DNA of 64,000 nt. It comes from Distichodus sexfasciatus (taxonomy: Eukaryota > Chordata > Actinopteri > Characiformes > Distichodontidae). The notes beneath the pieces are model-generated. The model was not told the origin of the DNA. It did no database searches and worked only from the letters and a program-made list of their open reading frames with translations. The position numbers and the translations under genes were made by a program. Positions 46,799 through 58,358 of this stretch are shown here, one piece after another (within the stretch, counting starts at the first letter, position 1; each line of letters begins with the position of its first letter). The stretch lies in assembly GCA_032718565.1 (NCBI GenBank), contig JAVGVS010000021.1, forward strand, positions 2,803,384 through 2,867,383, written 5' to 3'.

Positions 46799-47154
46799 TA
46801 CTCATTAGCCCTTGTAGCGTGCTGGTTCGCCCAAACGCGGCTGAGAGCGCGAGTAGGCAGGAAAGCCACGCGAGTTGATATAAGAACTCTCTTACGCGAA
46901 GAGTAAGGATTACCACAATAATCCGCCTTCTAACGATACACACTCTAACAAAGAGATGAACCCAATAACTGGAGTACTCACAGTTGATGCCGAAGAGAAT
47001 CGGAAGAGGGCCGGGTGGACTCTAATGGCAGAGCGACGTGCCGCGAGGAAGTGAAACCTTAAATACCCTTTGAACCGCGACCGGTCGCGTCCCATTCCAA
47101 CTACCGGCCGCGTCCCATTCCAACTACCGGCCGCGGAGTGGAGTGCATGTGACA
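46799..47154 (-). mobile_element. Candidate solo LTR, minus strand
   Basis: Read on the minus strand it starts TGTCACATGC and ends CTAATGAGTA (expected CA, probably one C to T change). It is flanked by ATTGC on both sides (46794-46798 and 47155-47159), a 5-bp target duplication. A TATTTAAGG TATA-like motif lies at about 47065 (minus), about 90 bp from the start and downstream of GC-rich tandem repeats, as in a U3 promoter. No internal retroelement genes are present. It is CpG-rich compared with its surroundings. Superfamily unknown. Confidence 0.6.
47080..47136. repeat. 23-bp GC-rich tandem repeat in the LTR
   Basis: Units ACCGGtCGCGTCCCATTC... start at 47080 and 47103, with a partial third at 47126. 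They sit upstream of the TATA-like motif in the candidate LTR and resemble U3 enhancer repeats. Confidence 0.9.
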
Positions 47155-47159
47155 ATTGC

Positions 47160-48661
47160 TAAATAAAAGCAGTAATGCAGTAGTTACAGCAGCCCATTTT
47201 GCTGCAGTTTTACTAGATGTGTTTGATTACACACAAGTGAGTACCCACTATAGGTCCATGCACACCAGGAGAATGATTTGAGACAGCAGGTAGCTACGCT
47301 GAGTTGAATTCAGTTCATTTTGTAGTAAGTTTGTGTGTTCATGTTTTAATGGTAATTGTCTAATTTTGTAAAATTGCTTGGTGCATATTTGCCTACTCAT
47401 ACCGAACGGCTGCAGTTATTTTAGTCACCTCTGCACTAAGTGAGGGTGATGTTGGTGGAATGAATAAATAACTACATTAAAAAACGACATTAATCTGCTG
47501 TGAGGGAGCTGACAGGAAAGGTGGCCATATGGTCAGTGTCTCTGTCCTCTCCATGCCCTTATTGATGCACAACATGTAAGTTGCTGTGTGTATTATTATA
47601 ATATGACAAAGAAATGCTATTAAACGTGTCTTGTAATTGGTTCAAATGTAATGTATAATCATATATTTTGAGAAAGAAAGTTTTATTCAACTTCTAGTGA
47701 GAATGTGTTTGTTCTACCTCTCTGTGATAGTCTTACCTAATGTAATTCTTTCTTCTTTTCGTTTTTTCCTCAATATGGAAATAGATTCAGAATCATTTTA
47801 TTCATATTTCTTTTAGTTTTTCATTTTTCTCTAAGCAGTTGTTGGCCTTCATATCAAATCTGCCAGAATAGATTTACAGAGTGGGTTTGAATAGAACACT
47901 GTGGGAGTTTTGAGGCAGAGGAGCAGGATGTGTTCTTGTGTGTGTGTGAGGAATCATTTACACACTGTAATCATCAGGCAGTGTGACAATCATAATGTTT
48001 GTGTTCATTAATATTCTTTGTTCATTAATGCTTCCTCTGGAAAAATATGTGGGGCAGGTTTTATGTGATTGTATTGTCATCTTAAAATGTAGGAAAATCT
48101 GATGTTTGTCTGAATTATTTTAACTTTTTTGGTCCCTCATAAGAAGATTTTTGAATCTCATGAATTTGAATGAACATGAATCTCAAAAAGGATTTTTAAC
48201 TTGCTTTTGGTTTCCGGGGTTAAAGTTATGGTCAGGTGTGACATTATTTAGATATATTTACATATGTGTGGAAGTACCTCACCAGGATACCATGGTGTGT
48301 TTTGGGTTGGGAGTATATTTGGTTGACAGTGAGGTTCTGATTATTCCCATAAAGATATGAAAATTTGAGATTTGTGTCAAGAAAAAATACTTTTAAAGAA
48401 AAACTGTCATTTAAAAAAATGTACAAGAGATTTGCTTTTTATCACTGGAGTTTATCATTAGAGTTGCGCTTACATCTAGTAATAATGGGATGTACCTCAG
48501 AAAAAAGCACATTGCCACTGTGAGTGTGTTGGTGTGTGTGTCTGCATCACTCCCCCACTGATCCGGAGCAAATGTGGAGGGCTGGTACATAGAGGAGGAG
48601 TCTGGGTAATCTCACAGCTCTTCACTGTGCCAGTCCACTGGCTTTTGCTTTTGTGTCCAGC
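47160..48661. other. AT-rich unique stretch
   Basis: 1.5 kb without recognisable element or gene. Confidence 0.4.

Positions 48662-48693
<32 letters not shown>
48662..48693. repeat. (CA)n microsatellite
   Basis: About 15 CA units. It lies inside a 154-codon frame (48534-48998) that is otherwise featureless, so I do not call a gene. Confidence 0.95.
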
Positions 48694-48695
<2 letters not shown>

Positions 48696-49387
48696 AGAGT
48701 CAGTGCATCTCTTTGTCCTGCTTCCCCGATAACGTCTCCCCGTTCAGCATTTTGCAGGGTTTCCCCCATTCTTACTAACTTAAAGCATTCTCACAGAGGT
48801 CAGGCGGTTCATGTTGGTCTGGACGCTGTAATCCTGTTCCTCACGCTGGCTGCCAGAACGTCAGGGGCAGTGGATTGTCCTTGTAGAGATCCGTTTATCG
48901 CTGTGGCAAATTCAGCATGCGAATGTGCATGGAATTCGTTCTCTATATTTAGTTTGCTTCCACAGTGTGCTGTCCATCGATTGTTGAGGATGAACTAATC
49001 GAGTTTACGGTCCTTCTGCAATGTATCAGAATAGATGTCAATAGACAGTAATAAGAACTGAAATGAAACTGCAATGATATTTGTGGCAGAAAAATGGTCT
49101 TTTTTGGTGTGGTCTATGACGGTGACCCTGGAAGCCACTTCTGGGTTTTAAATGTGACCAGAAATAAACCAAGGTGTAAGTCATAGTAGAAATATGAAAA
49201 TTGTTTATTTAGTGTCATTAGTTTAAGAATGTGACTTTAAATTTCTCTGAAGTGATCTTATTGTCTTTCTCACTGCATTTTTTGTTGTATGTGGCAGTGA
49301 TGTATAGAGTATTGAACCATTAATACTAAAGTAAAAGGAAATATTAGAATGAAATACCATATAAATATGTCCACTAGAAGACTGTCA
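48694..49387. other. Unique non-coding stretch
   Basis: Nothing recognised. Bases 48720-49000 carry several CpGs. Confidence 0.35.
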
Positions 49388-49675
49388 GACAGGCATTATC
49401 TGAACCGCTTAATCCGAGAACCGGAGCCTATCCGGAGACTACGGGGCAAGGCCGGCATCAACCCTGGGCAGGCACCTATACACCACAGGGCGCACACACA
49501 ATCACCAATGTAGATTCGCCAATTAACCTATAGTGCATGCTTTTGAACTGTGGGAGGAAACCGGACTACTCCAAGAAAACCGACGCAAAAATGAGGCCTC
49601 AGTGGGAACTTTACTGGTCCTGTAGTTGAACCTGCGAAACTTCTGATCACGGGGCGATTACACCACGAACTGCCC
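49388..49675 (-). mobile_element. Chimeric SINE: family A head on family B body
   Basis: On the minus strand the element opens with a family A tRNA-like head (GGTGTAATCGCCCCGTGATC, B-box-like GCAGGTTCAACTACAGG, TTCCCACTGAGG). At about 49597 it switches to a family B body (CGGTTTCCTCCCACAGTTC, AAGCATGCACTATAGG, TTAATTGGCGAATC, GATAGGCTCCGG). Both parts have the same orientation with no intervening sequence. No target duplication or GAAT tail was found. Confidence 0.75.
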
Positions 49676-49714
49676 CAAAATTAGGTCATCATTTTGAATT
49701 CTATTAAATGTGTC

Positions 49715-51219
49715 ACCCTTAACTGCCCAATAGCCCCCGACACCGGGGGCGGAACAGTGACGTTGTCATTAAAGGCTTTAAATAGTAAAAAGTAATAAAC
49801 AAGATGATACGCCTTACCTTTGATATTTTGTAATCATAAATTGCATTCAACTCAATAAAATCCACATGAAACTGTAGACCAAAACACTGTATTACACTGA
49901 GATCAATCCAGGTACCCTTCAGAGTCTGGTCTGTTGCTTAGGAGGGCAACAAATCAGATCCAGATCCAGCCCCCTTTCCAGCACTAGCTGTATTTGGCAC
50001 CCTGTGATTGGTGAATGATGTTGCTGACGATTATTCAAGAACTGCCTCTCAATACTATTGGCTCTTCAGAGTAAAACAAGGCATGAACTGTCCAAATAGA
50101 CCAATCGGTTTCTGAGGTATAGCTCTGCGTATCCGAAGAGTCAGAAAACCGGAGAGAGTGCAATTGCGCATAGAAGTACAGAGGGGCCGCTTTTCCTGCT
50201 TTGTATTGATTCAGCGCTTTGGAAAAAGAGGCAGATATAATAATGGCAGGCAAGAAGAAGTAAATTTTTACTACTGAGGATGTACTAGACATGCTTGCTA
50301 ATGACAGTGGAGCTACTGTTTGTCCTGTGGAATCTTCATAAGACGAAGATGATCTCTTGACCACATAATGGGATCCAGAGAAAATAGTGATCTAGATTAT
50401 GAGATTCCATTTTCTGAAAGGTTTGTAATCTGTTTTATAAACTATTTATTGAATTGCCAGGTCCCACTGTGCCTCACTTCCCAAAAGAACTGTTTTCAGT
50501 TGTGGTATGATGGACAATAATGTTGTTGTTGTTTTTGTTACAAATTTTTATTATTACTTTTAAGTTCCATATGATTCTGAATAAATGTTCCAGTTTTGCC
50601 AATTTCATTTGTAATTTCAATTATTTCATGTTTTTTTTTTGTTTGTTTTTGTTTTATTTTTTTCAAAACGATTCCAAAACAACAGTTGTAAATAGATGGA
50701 ATGAATACCTAAAGCGACATATAAGTGAAAAAAAAAAAGTTTTATAGCTTGGTTCCTGAGAAATCTCAAATGGCACATATGGTGCCAAAATGTACCCAAA
50801 TGTGCCCAAATGGATAATTTAGAGGGTCCGCCTAGATATGTCTCTACTAATATCTCTACTAATATCTCTCTCTTTACTTTTTTAGCAATATTTGTGGTGC
50901 AATTTATAGTCAAGTTGTTGTACTATGGATTGTTTGAGGTTTTGGGCTACCAAAGCTCATTTCAGAGGAATAATCACTCTGAATATGTATTTTTTTTAGG
51001 CGAACATGATTTTTTTTGTCATGTTCTGCTGTGTTCCATCTTCCTTTATTCTGAAACAGTAACATGTATGCTGAATCCAACACTTCAACAGTAATCTCAC
51101 AAGTGTTACTTTTATAATGATAGCAAAAACATACAACTAGGTTGCTGAGATATACACATTTTATTTTGGGTATGTTTTTTAGAGCAAAAATCTGTAAAAC
51201 AGTCTCAGGGCTTAACAGG
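49715..51219 (+). mobile_element. Degenerate piggyBac-like element (tentative)
   Basis: The right side ends AGGGCTTAACAGG directly before TTAA (51220-51223), the piggyBac target. The left side has a related CACCCTTAACTGCCC at about 49714-49728. In between lies a fragment resembling a piggyBac transposase N-terminus. The rest is AT-rich and decayed. The left TTAA is not in the canonical position, so the assignment is tentative. Confidence 0.35.
50243..50404 (+). pseudogene. Fragment like the N-terminus of a piggyBac-type transposase
   Basis: From the ATG at 50243 the frame reads MAGKKK, a stop, then FTTEDVLDMLAND and, after another stop, DEDDLL and NSDLDYEIP. A short basic start followed by an acidic low-complexity segment fits the N-terminal region of PGBD-type transposases. 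The catalytic part was not recognised. At least three in-frame stops make it non-functional. Homology is by recall of pattern only. Confidence 0.35.
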
Positions 51220-51225
51220 TTAATA

Positions 51226-53690
51226 ACCAGTAAAATCATTTAACGTATTTACTAAAGTATCTGTTTGTCTGGATGTCCGCTATAATCATCTTGTCAGCCA
51301 CAAGATGCCAAAACATTTTGCTTGGCCTGGTTTTGTTTAGCCTTATGTGTTTCACCTATTTTTCAATGTGTATCAAACATAGTTCATCTAAATATCCAGA
51401 TTATTTTGATTGGTCTTCCAGTCTACGTAGTACTTGTGGCATCTGATTCGCAGTGGCCATTATCCAGTAGGTCTTTTGATGGTGAAATAAGTGTCTCTTT
51501 TACCTCTGTGAAAGGAGAAAATTAGGTCACTGAAATGTCGCTGCCTTTGCCAAGGAGAATATTTTTTGGGCTGATGAATTCAGACGAACATGCACCATAC
51601 TGCAGGATGATGCTTGTTTTGGCACCTAGGTCCAAATGAATATTAATTTGCTGCTGCTACTGTGTTCACCATGCAGCAGAAGTAATAAACGCAGCAAGCA
51701 TTTAAAATAGGTGATGTTTATGTGCAGCTGTCTGTTTGCTTTCTCCTTGAGAGAATTAACAGCTCAAACTTTTTTTCCTGCTTTCTTTTATGACAAGCTG
51801 ACGACACTGATGTTTTCACCATGTGTATTACACTTCATGAATTTTAACGCCACTGCAGCTCTTCGTTAATTATTGTCATAAAGGCCCCTTCTGTGAAAGT
51901 AAAGTTGCAGAACTTTGTAGGGGGAGAAAATATATGAATTTGCCATCATTTTCATGAAGTATATCAGAATATAGACTGGAAAGCAACTGTACCAATAGAC
52001 ACGGACTTATTCTGGGAAAGATAAATTATGCTTTGGCAATATTATATTTGGTAAATCATTCCAGTCTTTCCTGACAGTGTGTTAGATTTCTAGCTCATAA
52101 GAAAGAGTTAATATATTAAAGAAACAATAAATAAATAAATGAATAAATGAATAAATAAATAAATAAATAAATAAATTTCACATAATTAAAGATCGCCTTT
52201 CTCTTATATAAGTTGATTCAGTAGAGTTATGGTTACTGTATTGGCCATTCCATAACATTTTAGCCATGAAAAACAACAGGTTTTTGAAGAGGTTTTGCTT
52301 ATTGTTCGTCTCCAAGATAGATCACCAGCATGAGACGTTACAGTGATGAACCTACTTGGAAAAAACACGTCTGCACTTTGCTTTCATGCGTAGTGGAGGA
52401 AAAACACAGTGTAGGATGAAAAACATTCTGAGATTAATAGTGGAACAGTTTTAGTTGGCTGCATTCTGGGTCCACCACATCTTCAAGAATTAACAGTAGA
52501 TATCACCTTCCTGCCAACAATTCTTACAGAATTAGAGACATTATGTAACATGGAGTTTTAATGAGTTTAGAAAAGAAAATATGTTAGCACTGTATGAAGC
52601 ATCCATTTTAAATCAGAATCATTCTGCATCCTCAAGGAGAGTAACACTCTCAGAGTAACACACTGACACTTAAATTGTTAATTTGAATGTACAATTACCA
52701 GTGAAGCAAAATCAAAATACCTAAAGAAAAAAGTCCGAAGGCAGCACAACACTGTACAAATACAATATAATTTCTAGACATTTCCTCAATTACAATCATG
52801 TCATTTTGAGAGTGTTATCTAGAATGTCAGTGGCTGCCCATGTTACCATTAAGTGATAACCTTTTTCTACTTCTATTCCAACACAATGTATAAGCCTTTG
52901 AACATGGGACTGCCACTCATATAACACAGTCAACCTTCTGATTGTTATTTATAGAATTGTATTTGATTTGTATTTAGTTTGTTCTTCAATATCTGGGATA
53001 TGTAATATTCATTGAAAAGGAATAATAGCACAACGTCGGCAGTTTCGCATACAGACTATGACTATATCAGTGATATTGGTGGTTGTGTGGTAACTGTAGA
53101 ATTTCACACCTGCATTTTTGCATATTTAATGTATGCACAGTTCCTCCTGTGTGGACTATGGATTTGGCAAACTTATCAGAGTCTCCAGAGCAACACTGAC
53201 TTCTACCTGTTCACCCACAGCCTTCTGCCAGCTCAGCTGGATATTACTACTGTTGCATAGGTCATTCAGTGCAGGTCAGTCTGAGCACACTCTGAACTCT
53301 TTTGCTTTATAGAGTATCTTTCCTCTATAGCATCTATCTCACCTGCTTCTGTTCAAATCTCAGAAAGCTGGACTGTTTATGGCAATTTCCACTCTAAAAT
53401 TCAGCAAACACAAGACACTTGCCATTTTCCAAATTTCATGCTGAGTAACATATTATCTGAAGGAAGGACTTCCTATATTAAGACTGGGAAGTATAGTGTA
53501 TCCTTCTCTAGGTCACTAACTAAAGTCTGATTGTGCTAGTAATTGCTAATTTGTTTTTGCGTCTTATTAACACACTGTGCTGGAGCAAATTTGCTAGCAT
53601 TAATCAATAAAAATTTATGTTTGTTACAGGCCTAGCAAAGAAGGTTGGTCTTTGCTCTTTGAAAACATAAATCCTGGAAAATCATGATCA
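51226..53690. other. Unique AT-rich stretch
   Basis: About 2.5 kb with no gene or transposon recognised, apart from the tetranucleotide repeat at 52125. Confidence 0.45.
52125..52176. repeat. (AAAT)n microsatellite
   Basis: About 13 AAAT-type units with two ATGA variants. Confidence 0.95.
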
Positions 53691-53699
53691 CGAATGAGC

Positions 53700-53815
53700 T
53701 GGAAAAACATGTCGATCTATTTCCCGACTTACAGGACTTAAAGGATCTGCTGGACACATCTTGGTGCCAGACATAGTAGGACACTTCAGAGGTCGGAGCG
53801 GTTTCCTTTTATCCT
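53700..53815 (+). pseudogene. Tc1-like transposase C-terminal remnant
   Basis: One frame reads LQDLKDLLDTSWCQT, then two stops and DTSEV. This matches the C-terminal part of a fish Tc1-like transposase (LQDLKDLLxTSWCQ followed by a TFRG segment). Only about 115 bp is recognisable and no terminus is preserved. Confidence 0.65.
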
Positions 53816-53816
53816 G

Positions 53817-54537
53817 TCTATACCAAGATAAATCATTTCAAAATTTGTTTCATCTTTAATGTGATATTTAACCTGTTCAACTCTGAAATGGTCTGCAAAA
53901 AAGTCATTCTTAGTTAACAGAAGAGGACAAAAAATCACAGCCACAGCATAAGATATACCAGCGAACAGTGATTATTATAATCAAGTAAAGAAAATATGGG
54001 TAAAACTGGGTATCCATCCCAAATTGATGAAAAGACAAAGAGGAAAACTGGTCAGGTAAATCTACAGCAACACTGACAGAGCTGCAGGAATTTCTTCAGG
54101 AAGTATTGCTTGTATGCTACATGTGACAGTCTCCTGTATTCATCATAAGTCTGGATTATGGGGTAAGGACAGAAGCCCTTTCTTAAAAAAAACCCCACCC
54201 AAGTCTGGCTTAATTTAAAGCAAAGCAAGAAACATTTTTATAATGAAGAGGGCAAGGGTAAATATTGGCCAAAATAGAATTAGGCTTGCTAATGGACTTC
54301 AATAGCGAAAGACTGAATGTTACAATAAAAAACAAAAGCAGCCTCAACAAAGTATTAGTTTAAAAGTGTACACATATACCCAAATAGCTTAACACCCTCC
54401 TTCCTTAAGATTTATTTGTTTTTTTACTTGAACTGTACAATTTATAGGTCATAATGAAGATGGTAAAGGTCTGATCTAATTTTTTATGTCATAAAAAATG
54501 GTATTTTAACCTGGTGTGTAGACTTTTATGTTCACTA
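53817..54537 (+). mobile_element. Internally deleted Tc1-like transposon of another family
   Basis: The left part (about 53817-54230) has AAGATAAATCATTTC and, further on, the N-terminal transposase region (TACAGCAACACTGACAGAGC, TGTGACAGTCTCC, GGATTATGGGG). The right part (about 54345-54537) has CAACAAAGTATTAGTTTAAA and a 3' end GGTGTGTAGACTTTTATG followed by TTCACTA and a TA. The catalytic core in between is missing. It abuts the remnant of a different Tc1-like family on the left. Confidence 0.75.
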
Positions 54538-54540
54538 TAG

Positions 54541-55194
54541 AACCACAGCTGAAAGAACTCCGTGTGTTATACAGCTGTGAGGATCTGCACAGCACAGAAA
54601 ACCAGACTAGATTAGATCCCAAATATAAGTAAATGCACTGCAGTTTGATGCCACATCCACAAGGACATTTTCAATTTCTTTTTCTACTTTGAACACCAAG
54701 GGAAATCAAGCTCGCAGATTTGTTGAGAGAGTGTATGAACAAGTGTGTGTTTGGGGTTGTGTGTCGCTGTTAGAGCCGCAGAGACTTGGTTGCTCATTCA
54801 AACACACATATTATTATATGAACACAAAGAAATTCTGTCATTATCAACTTTTGATGAGATAGGAGCCTCCAGAAGGGATAAGAGAGAAAACTGTTTGAAT
54901 TATTTTGTTTAGCAGAACGGAAATAATGTGCTCCTTCATGATTAGACAGTTGAGATAAGAGCTTGTCACAGATGTCATTCCTGGTTAAGGCCAGAGAATG
55001 TTATATTAACAATATGTTGTAAGTGTTTCAGTCTAGTTCTATCAACTAATGTTATGATAGCAATATTGTCCTACAGTGGTAATGGTAGGTTTTGTTGGGA
55101 AGTTGAACCTTAAAAAAATTAAGTGACATTTTAGTTAGAGACTTTGATATAGTTATACTCAAGTAAACATTTAGTAAACAGGAATAACTATTGT
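54541..55194. other. Unique non-coding stretch
   Basis: Nothing recognised. Confidence 0.35.
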
Positions 55195-55198
55195 GCAT

Positions 55199-56063
55199 CG
55201 TCATGGTGTGGTATGAAAGGGAGTTGAGGACACTGTTGCAGGCAGAACAAAAGGGTTTATTAGGGAAAACCAGGCAGGGCAAAAACAGAGGCAAAAAATA
55301 CATAGACAAAAAACTCAAACAGGAACAAAAGTATCAAAATAAAGATGGGGCTCATGCTCCCAGTAATACTGTACGTTAAACAGGGGAAATCCTCTGTGGA
55401 GAAATGGAAAGAGTGATATCCTGACGCTCTAAGACCCACAAGGCAAAACAGAAGCAATCCAGGCACTGGAGAAACTAGCCAGCCTGACCGGATGGGGTTT
55501 TACTGGGAGACACGAGCCTGGGGAAAAAACACAAGAACCACGGGTGAGGGATAAATACTGACAAAGAGCAAAACAGACCATAACAAAATCACAAACCACA
55601 CAGAAATCATGAGAGTGACAGACACGCGTGGAACTGCATTAAATAAAGCTACACAACTGAACAAACGAGTGAGTGCACCAATCCCAAACTGAACGTAAAC
55701 GAGACGCAGGTAAAAGTAATAATCACACGGGAGTGTTCTCAACAGACATTAACCTACTAGGTAGGGAGCACACAGTGCAGACAACAAACACGGAAGTGGG
55801 GTGCCGTCTAAATAGGGAGTGAACTATTCGCGAGGCAGCATGAAGTGAAGACACAGAAACCCGGAAGTGGGGAGCAGGCTAACGGGGAAACCAACAGTAA
55901 GACTAACTGAGGACACACAAGGTGGACTAGACACAACAGGAATAGCACCGAAAGTGGACCCAGAGAACAGGATTACATAAACTAACTTAAATGGCACCAT
56001 CTAATGCCACTTAACCAGGTCCGAGGCTGCACTGTCTGGCCAAAGTCCAGAGGAGCTGTGACA
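55199..56063 (-). mobile_element. Solo LTR candidate, minus strand, 865 bp
   Basis: On the minus strand it starts TGTCACAGCTCC and ends CACCATGACG, where CA would be expected (compatible with one transition). GCAT flanks both sides (55195-55198 and 56064-56067). An AATAAA signal lies about 60 bp before the 3' end (55256-55261 on the plus strand), the usual place for an LTR polyadenylation signal. No gag or pol coding sequence adjoins. Open frames inside are short and unsupported. Confidence 0.6.
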
Positions 56064-56067
56064 GCAT

Positions 56068-56317
56068 CTCACATGTAGTTTTGTATAAGTATGTATCTCA
56101 CCAACTGTGTTTGCGAGAATGTTGAATTTCACCATCCACAGGGAACAAAGTTAATTGATAGCCATAGGATACTTCACTATGGACCAAGAGGTCATGAAGT
56201 CAAGACTTGATTTATCCTACCTCTAGCCTCACCATCACTTAGCCATCAAGCAAGGCTCTTAGGCCCAGGGTTTGTTCTGATTGTATAATTACAGGGTGAA
56301 CATCAGCTTGGGAGGCT
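56068..56317. other. Unique spacer
   Basis: No element recognised with confidence. Confidence 0.35.
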
Positions 56318-56507
56318 GATTTTTTGTCACTTTGAACACACTACAGCACAGCACACATTGCACCACAATGAATGAGACCTCTGCAGCTTTTTGGCTGTAC
56401 CTTGGGAGCAGTGCCTGCGGATGGTACCTTGCTCATGAGTATCTCAGAAACCAATGTCCTTCCAGTCACGGGGCCAGTTCACTAACGGTTACGCTACCAA
56501 CTGCCCC
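56318..56507 (-). mobile_element. SINE family A, partly deleted
   Basis: Minus-strand head (GGGGCAGTTGGTAGCGTAAC, CCGTGACTGGAAGG) and body (ACCATCCGCAGGCACTGC), with a 3' region ending near GTGACAAAAAATC. Two short internal deletions. Confidence 0.8.
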
Positions 56508-57345
56508 AAATTTAGCAATTCATTCCAAACTGGGAGTGTAAGAAAAATGAAAGCTAGTATTTGCCTGTGAACCTTTTGGTTTAGAAAAGATTTAAGGCAA
56601 TGTAGTGTAGACTGGAACGCATAGAGCTTATTCTCTAGCTTGGCTGGGTGATGTGTTAGTGTAGTTAGGCTGTGTGGTTTGAATCTGCAGCTGTTCATGT
56701 TCCCAGCGTGATGCTCTTGACCTGTGTCCATGTGTGAGAGATGTCAGGAGTGTGGGAGCTGTTGTGCTGCTTAGCTTGAGGTCTTAATTGTACTCTGGCT
56801 GAGAGAGTAGGCAGACTGGACGTCAAGCTGACCTCTTCCGCAATCTCCGATGGCTCCCTTGCTGTGAAAATGACAGGCTAGCACAAGCTCAACAGTACTG
56901 ATAAGCCCCAACCGAGTCTGCCTAATATTATGTGGGTCCTCCTTGTGCTACCAAAATGGCTGTGTCCCATTGAGGCTTGAACTTTAAAAGACCTCTGGTT
57001 GCACTGTGGTCTTTGCTTTCATTCCAAAATGCATCATGCTGCCATCTTCCCTGGATAAACGATACACTCATGATCTAAAGGGAAATTTTGATTGCGTCTC
57101 GCATATTTCCCACTGTTTCATTGTTCAGTTCTGACGGTGATGTGTACACAGTATTGTAAGTGGTTTCAAAAAGTGGCTTCAGTGAACACTTTAGCTACTC
57201 AGTCCCACAAACTACAATGTACTGTGTCTTCTTACTCACATTGTTTAATCTGGTCCAAAACACCAACTTAAAGAACTGTTTACTTTCTGCCTTTTATTTC
57301 CCACAGCTTCCACTGTAATGAGACAATGGTGTGGCCAAATGTTGT
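56508..57345. other. Unique non-coding stretch
   Basis: Nothing recognised. Bases 56730-57000 have mixed composition and no repeat signature. Confidence 0.35.
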
Positions 57346-57780
57346 GTCTCCTCTTCCTTTGATTCCTTGTGTTTTTTAGTTTTTCTCTCTCTTTCTCTCT
57401 TGCTCTCAGTCTTGTTCTTCCTTGGTTCCATTCTTTCTTTCACTCTTATTTTTCCCCTCTCCCCACCCTCATTGCACCCACACCTTTCTCTTAATCTTGA
57501 TGTCATTTTTCTCACTTGCTCTCTCATTTTCAATACCTCTCTCTCATTTGCTCTCTTTCGTCTTGCTTTCTTTTCTTATTCGCTCTCTATATCTTAATGT
57601 ATCACTCTTTTTTTCCTCTTTCATTTTCTTGCTTATTCTTCTTATTCTGTCTCTCTCAATCTTGTTCTGTCACTTTTCACTTGCCCTCTTATTCTAAAGC
57701 ATTCTCTTGCTTTCTTGCTCTCTTTCTTCCTTGCTCTTTCTCTCTCTCTCTCTCTTTGTTTCTCTTTGTCTCTCTTGTCT
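57346..57780 (+). repeat. Pyrimidine-rich tract
   Basis: About 430 bp rich in CTTT/CTCT, with a (CT)n run at 57737-57753. The Ser/Leu/Phe-rich frames across it are artefacts. Confidence 0.93.
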
Positions 57781-58162
57781 GAAGTACTGTACCCTGTGTA
57801 CTTGGACACCAGGGACTTTGTGCTCCCTACATCCATTACAGAAACCAAAGACAAATGCATTATGTTCTTGAGTCTCAAGCTCCTCTTCTTTTGCCTTTTC
57901 AACTTTAAGAGAAGAAACCTGGAAGTTCAAGCACTCATTTATTTTTAGAAAAAAAAACATTTTTTGCATTATACATCACTTTGACACAACCAGGGGATAT
58001 CGACAGCACTAAAAGGACAGTCTTTTCACCTTTTTATAAATATGAAGCCAAGAGTGAAAGATGGAAGAATGGAATGAAGGCAAAAGAATACAGTACAAAG
58101 TGATGAGTGATGTCTTTCTCGTTCTTTCTCACATACACTCACACTCTCTCTTTCTCACTTGG

Positions 58163-58358
58163 TGGTCTAGTGGTTAGGACATTCACCCGAGCCCAAGAGG
58201 TTGTGGGTTTGAATCCTATGTCCAGCAATACTCCCATTGGGTCTCTGAGCAAGACCCCAAGTTGCTTTCAGGGAGACTGTCCCTGAAATTAGGAAATAGA
58301 AGTCACTGTGGGTAAACGCGCCTTCTAAATGCCGGGAATGTATTAAATGTACAGTATA
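58163..58358 (+). mobile_element. SINE family C, full-length type copy
   Basis: A-box-like TGGTCTAGTGGTTAGGAC, B-box-like GTTGTGGGTTTGAATCC 32 bp on, then GTCTCTGAGCAAGACCCC, a GGGAGACTGTCCCTGAA hairpin segment, and the 3' motif TGGGTAAACGCGCCTTCTAA. It ends near TATTAAATGTAC. This is the best-preserved head of family C in the window. Confidence 0.83.

Noticed and set aside
48534..48998. Plus-strand open frame of 154 codons
   Set aside because: It contains a (CA)n microsatellite read as His-Thr repeats, and the rest shows no domain or conserved pattern.
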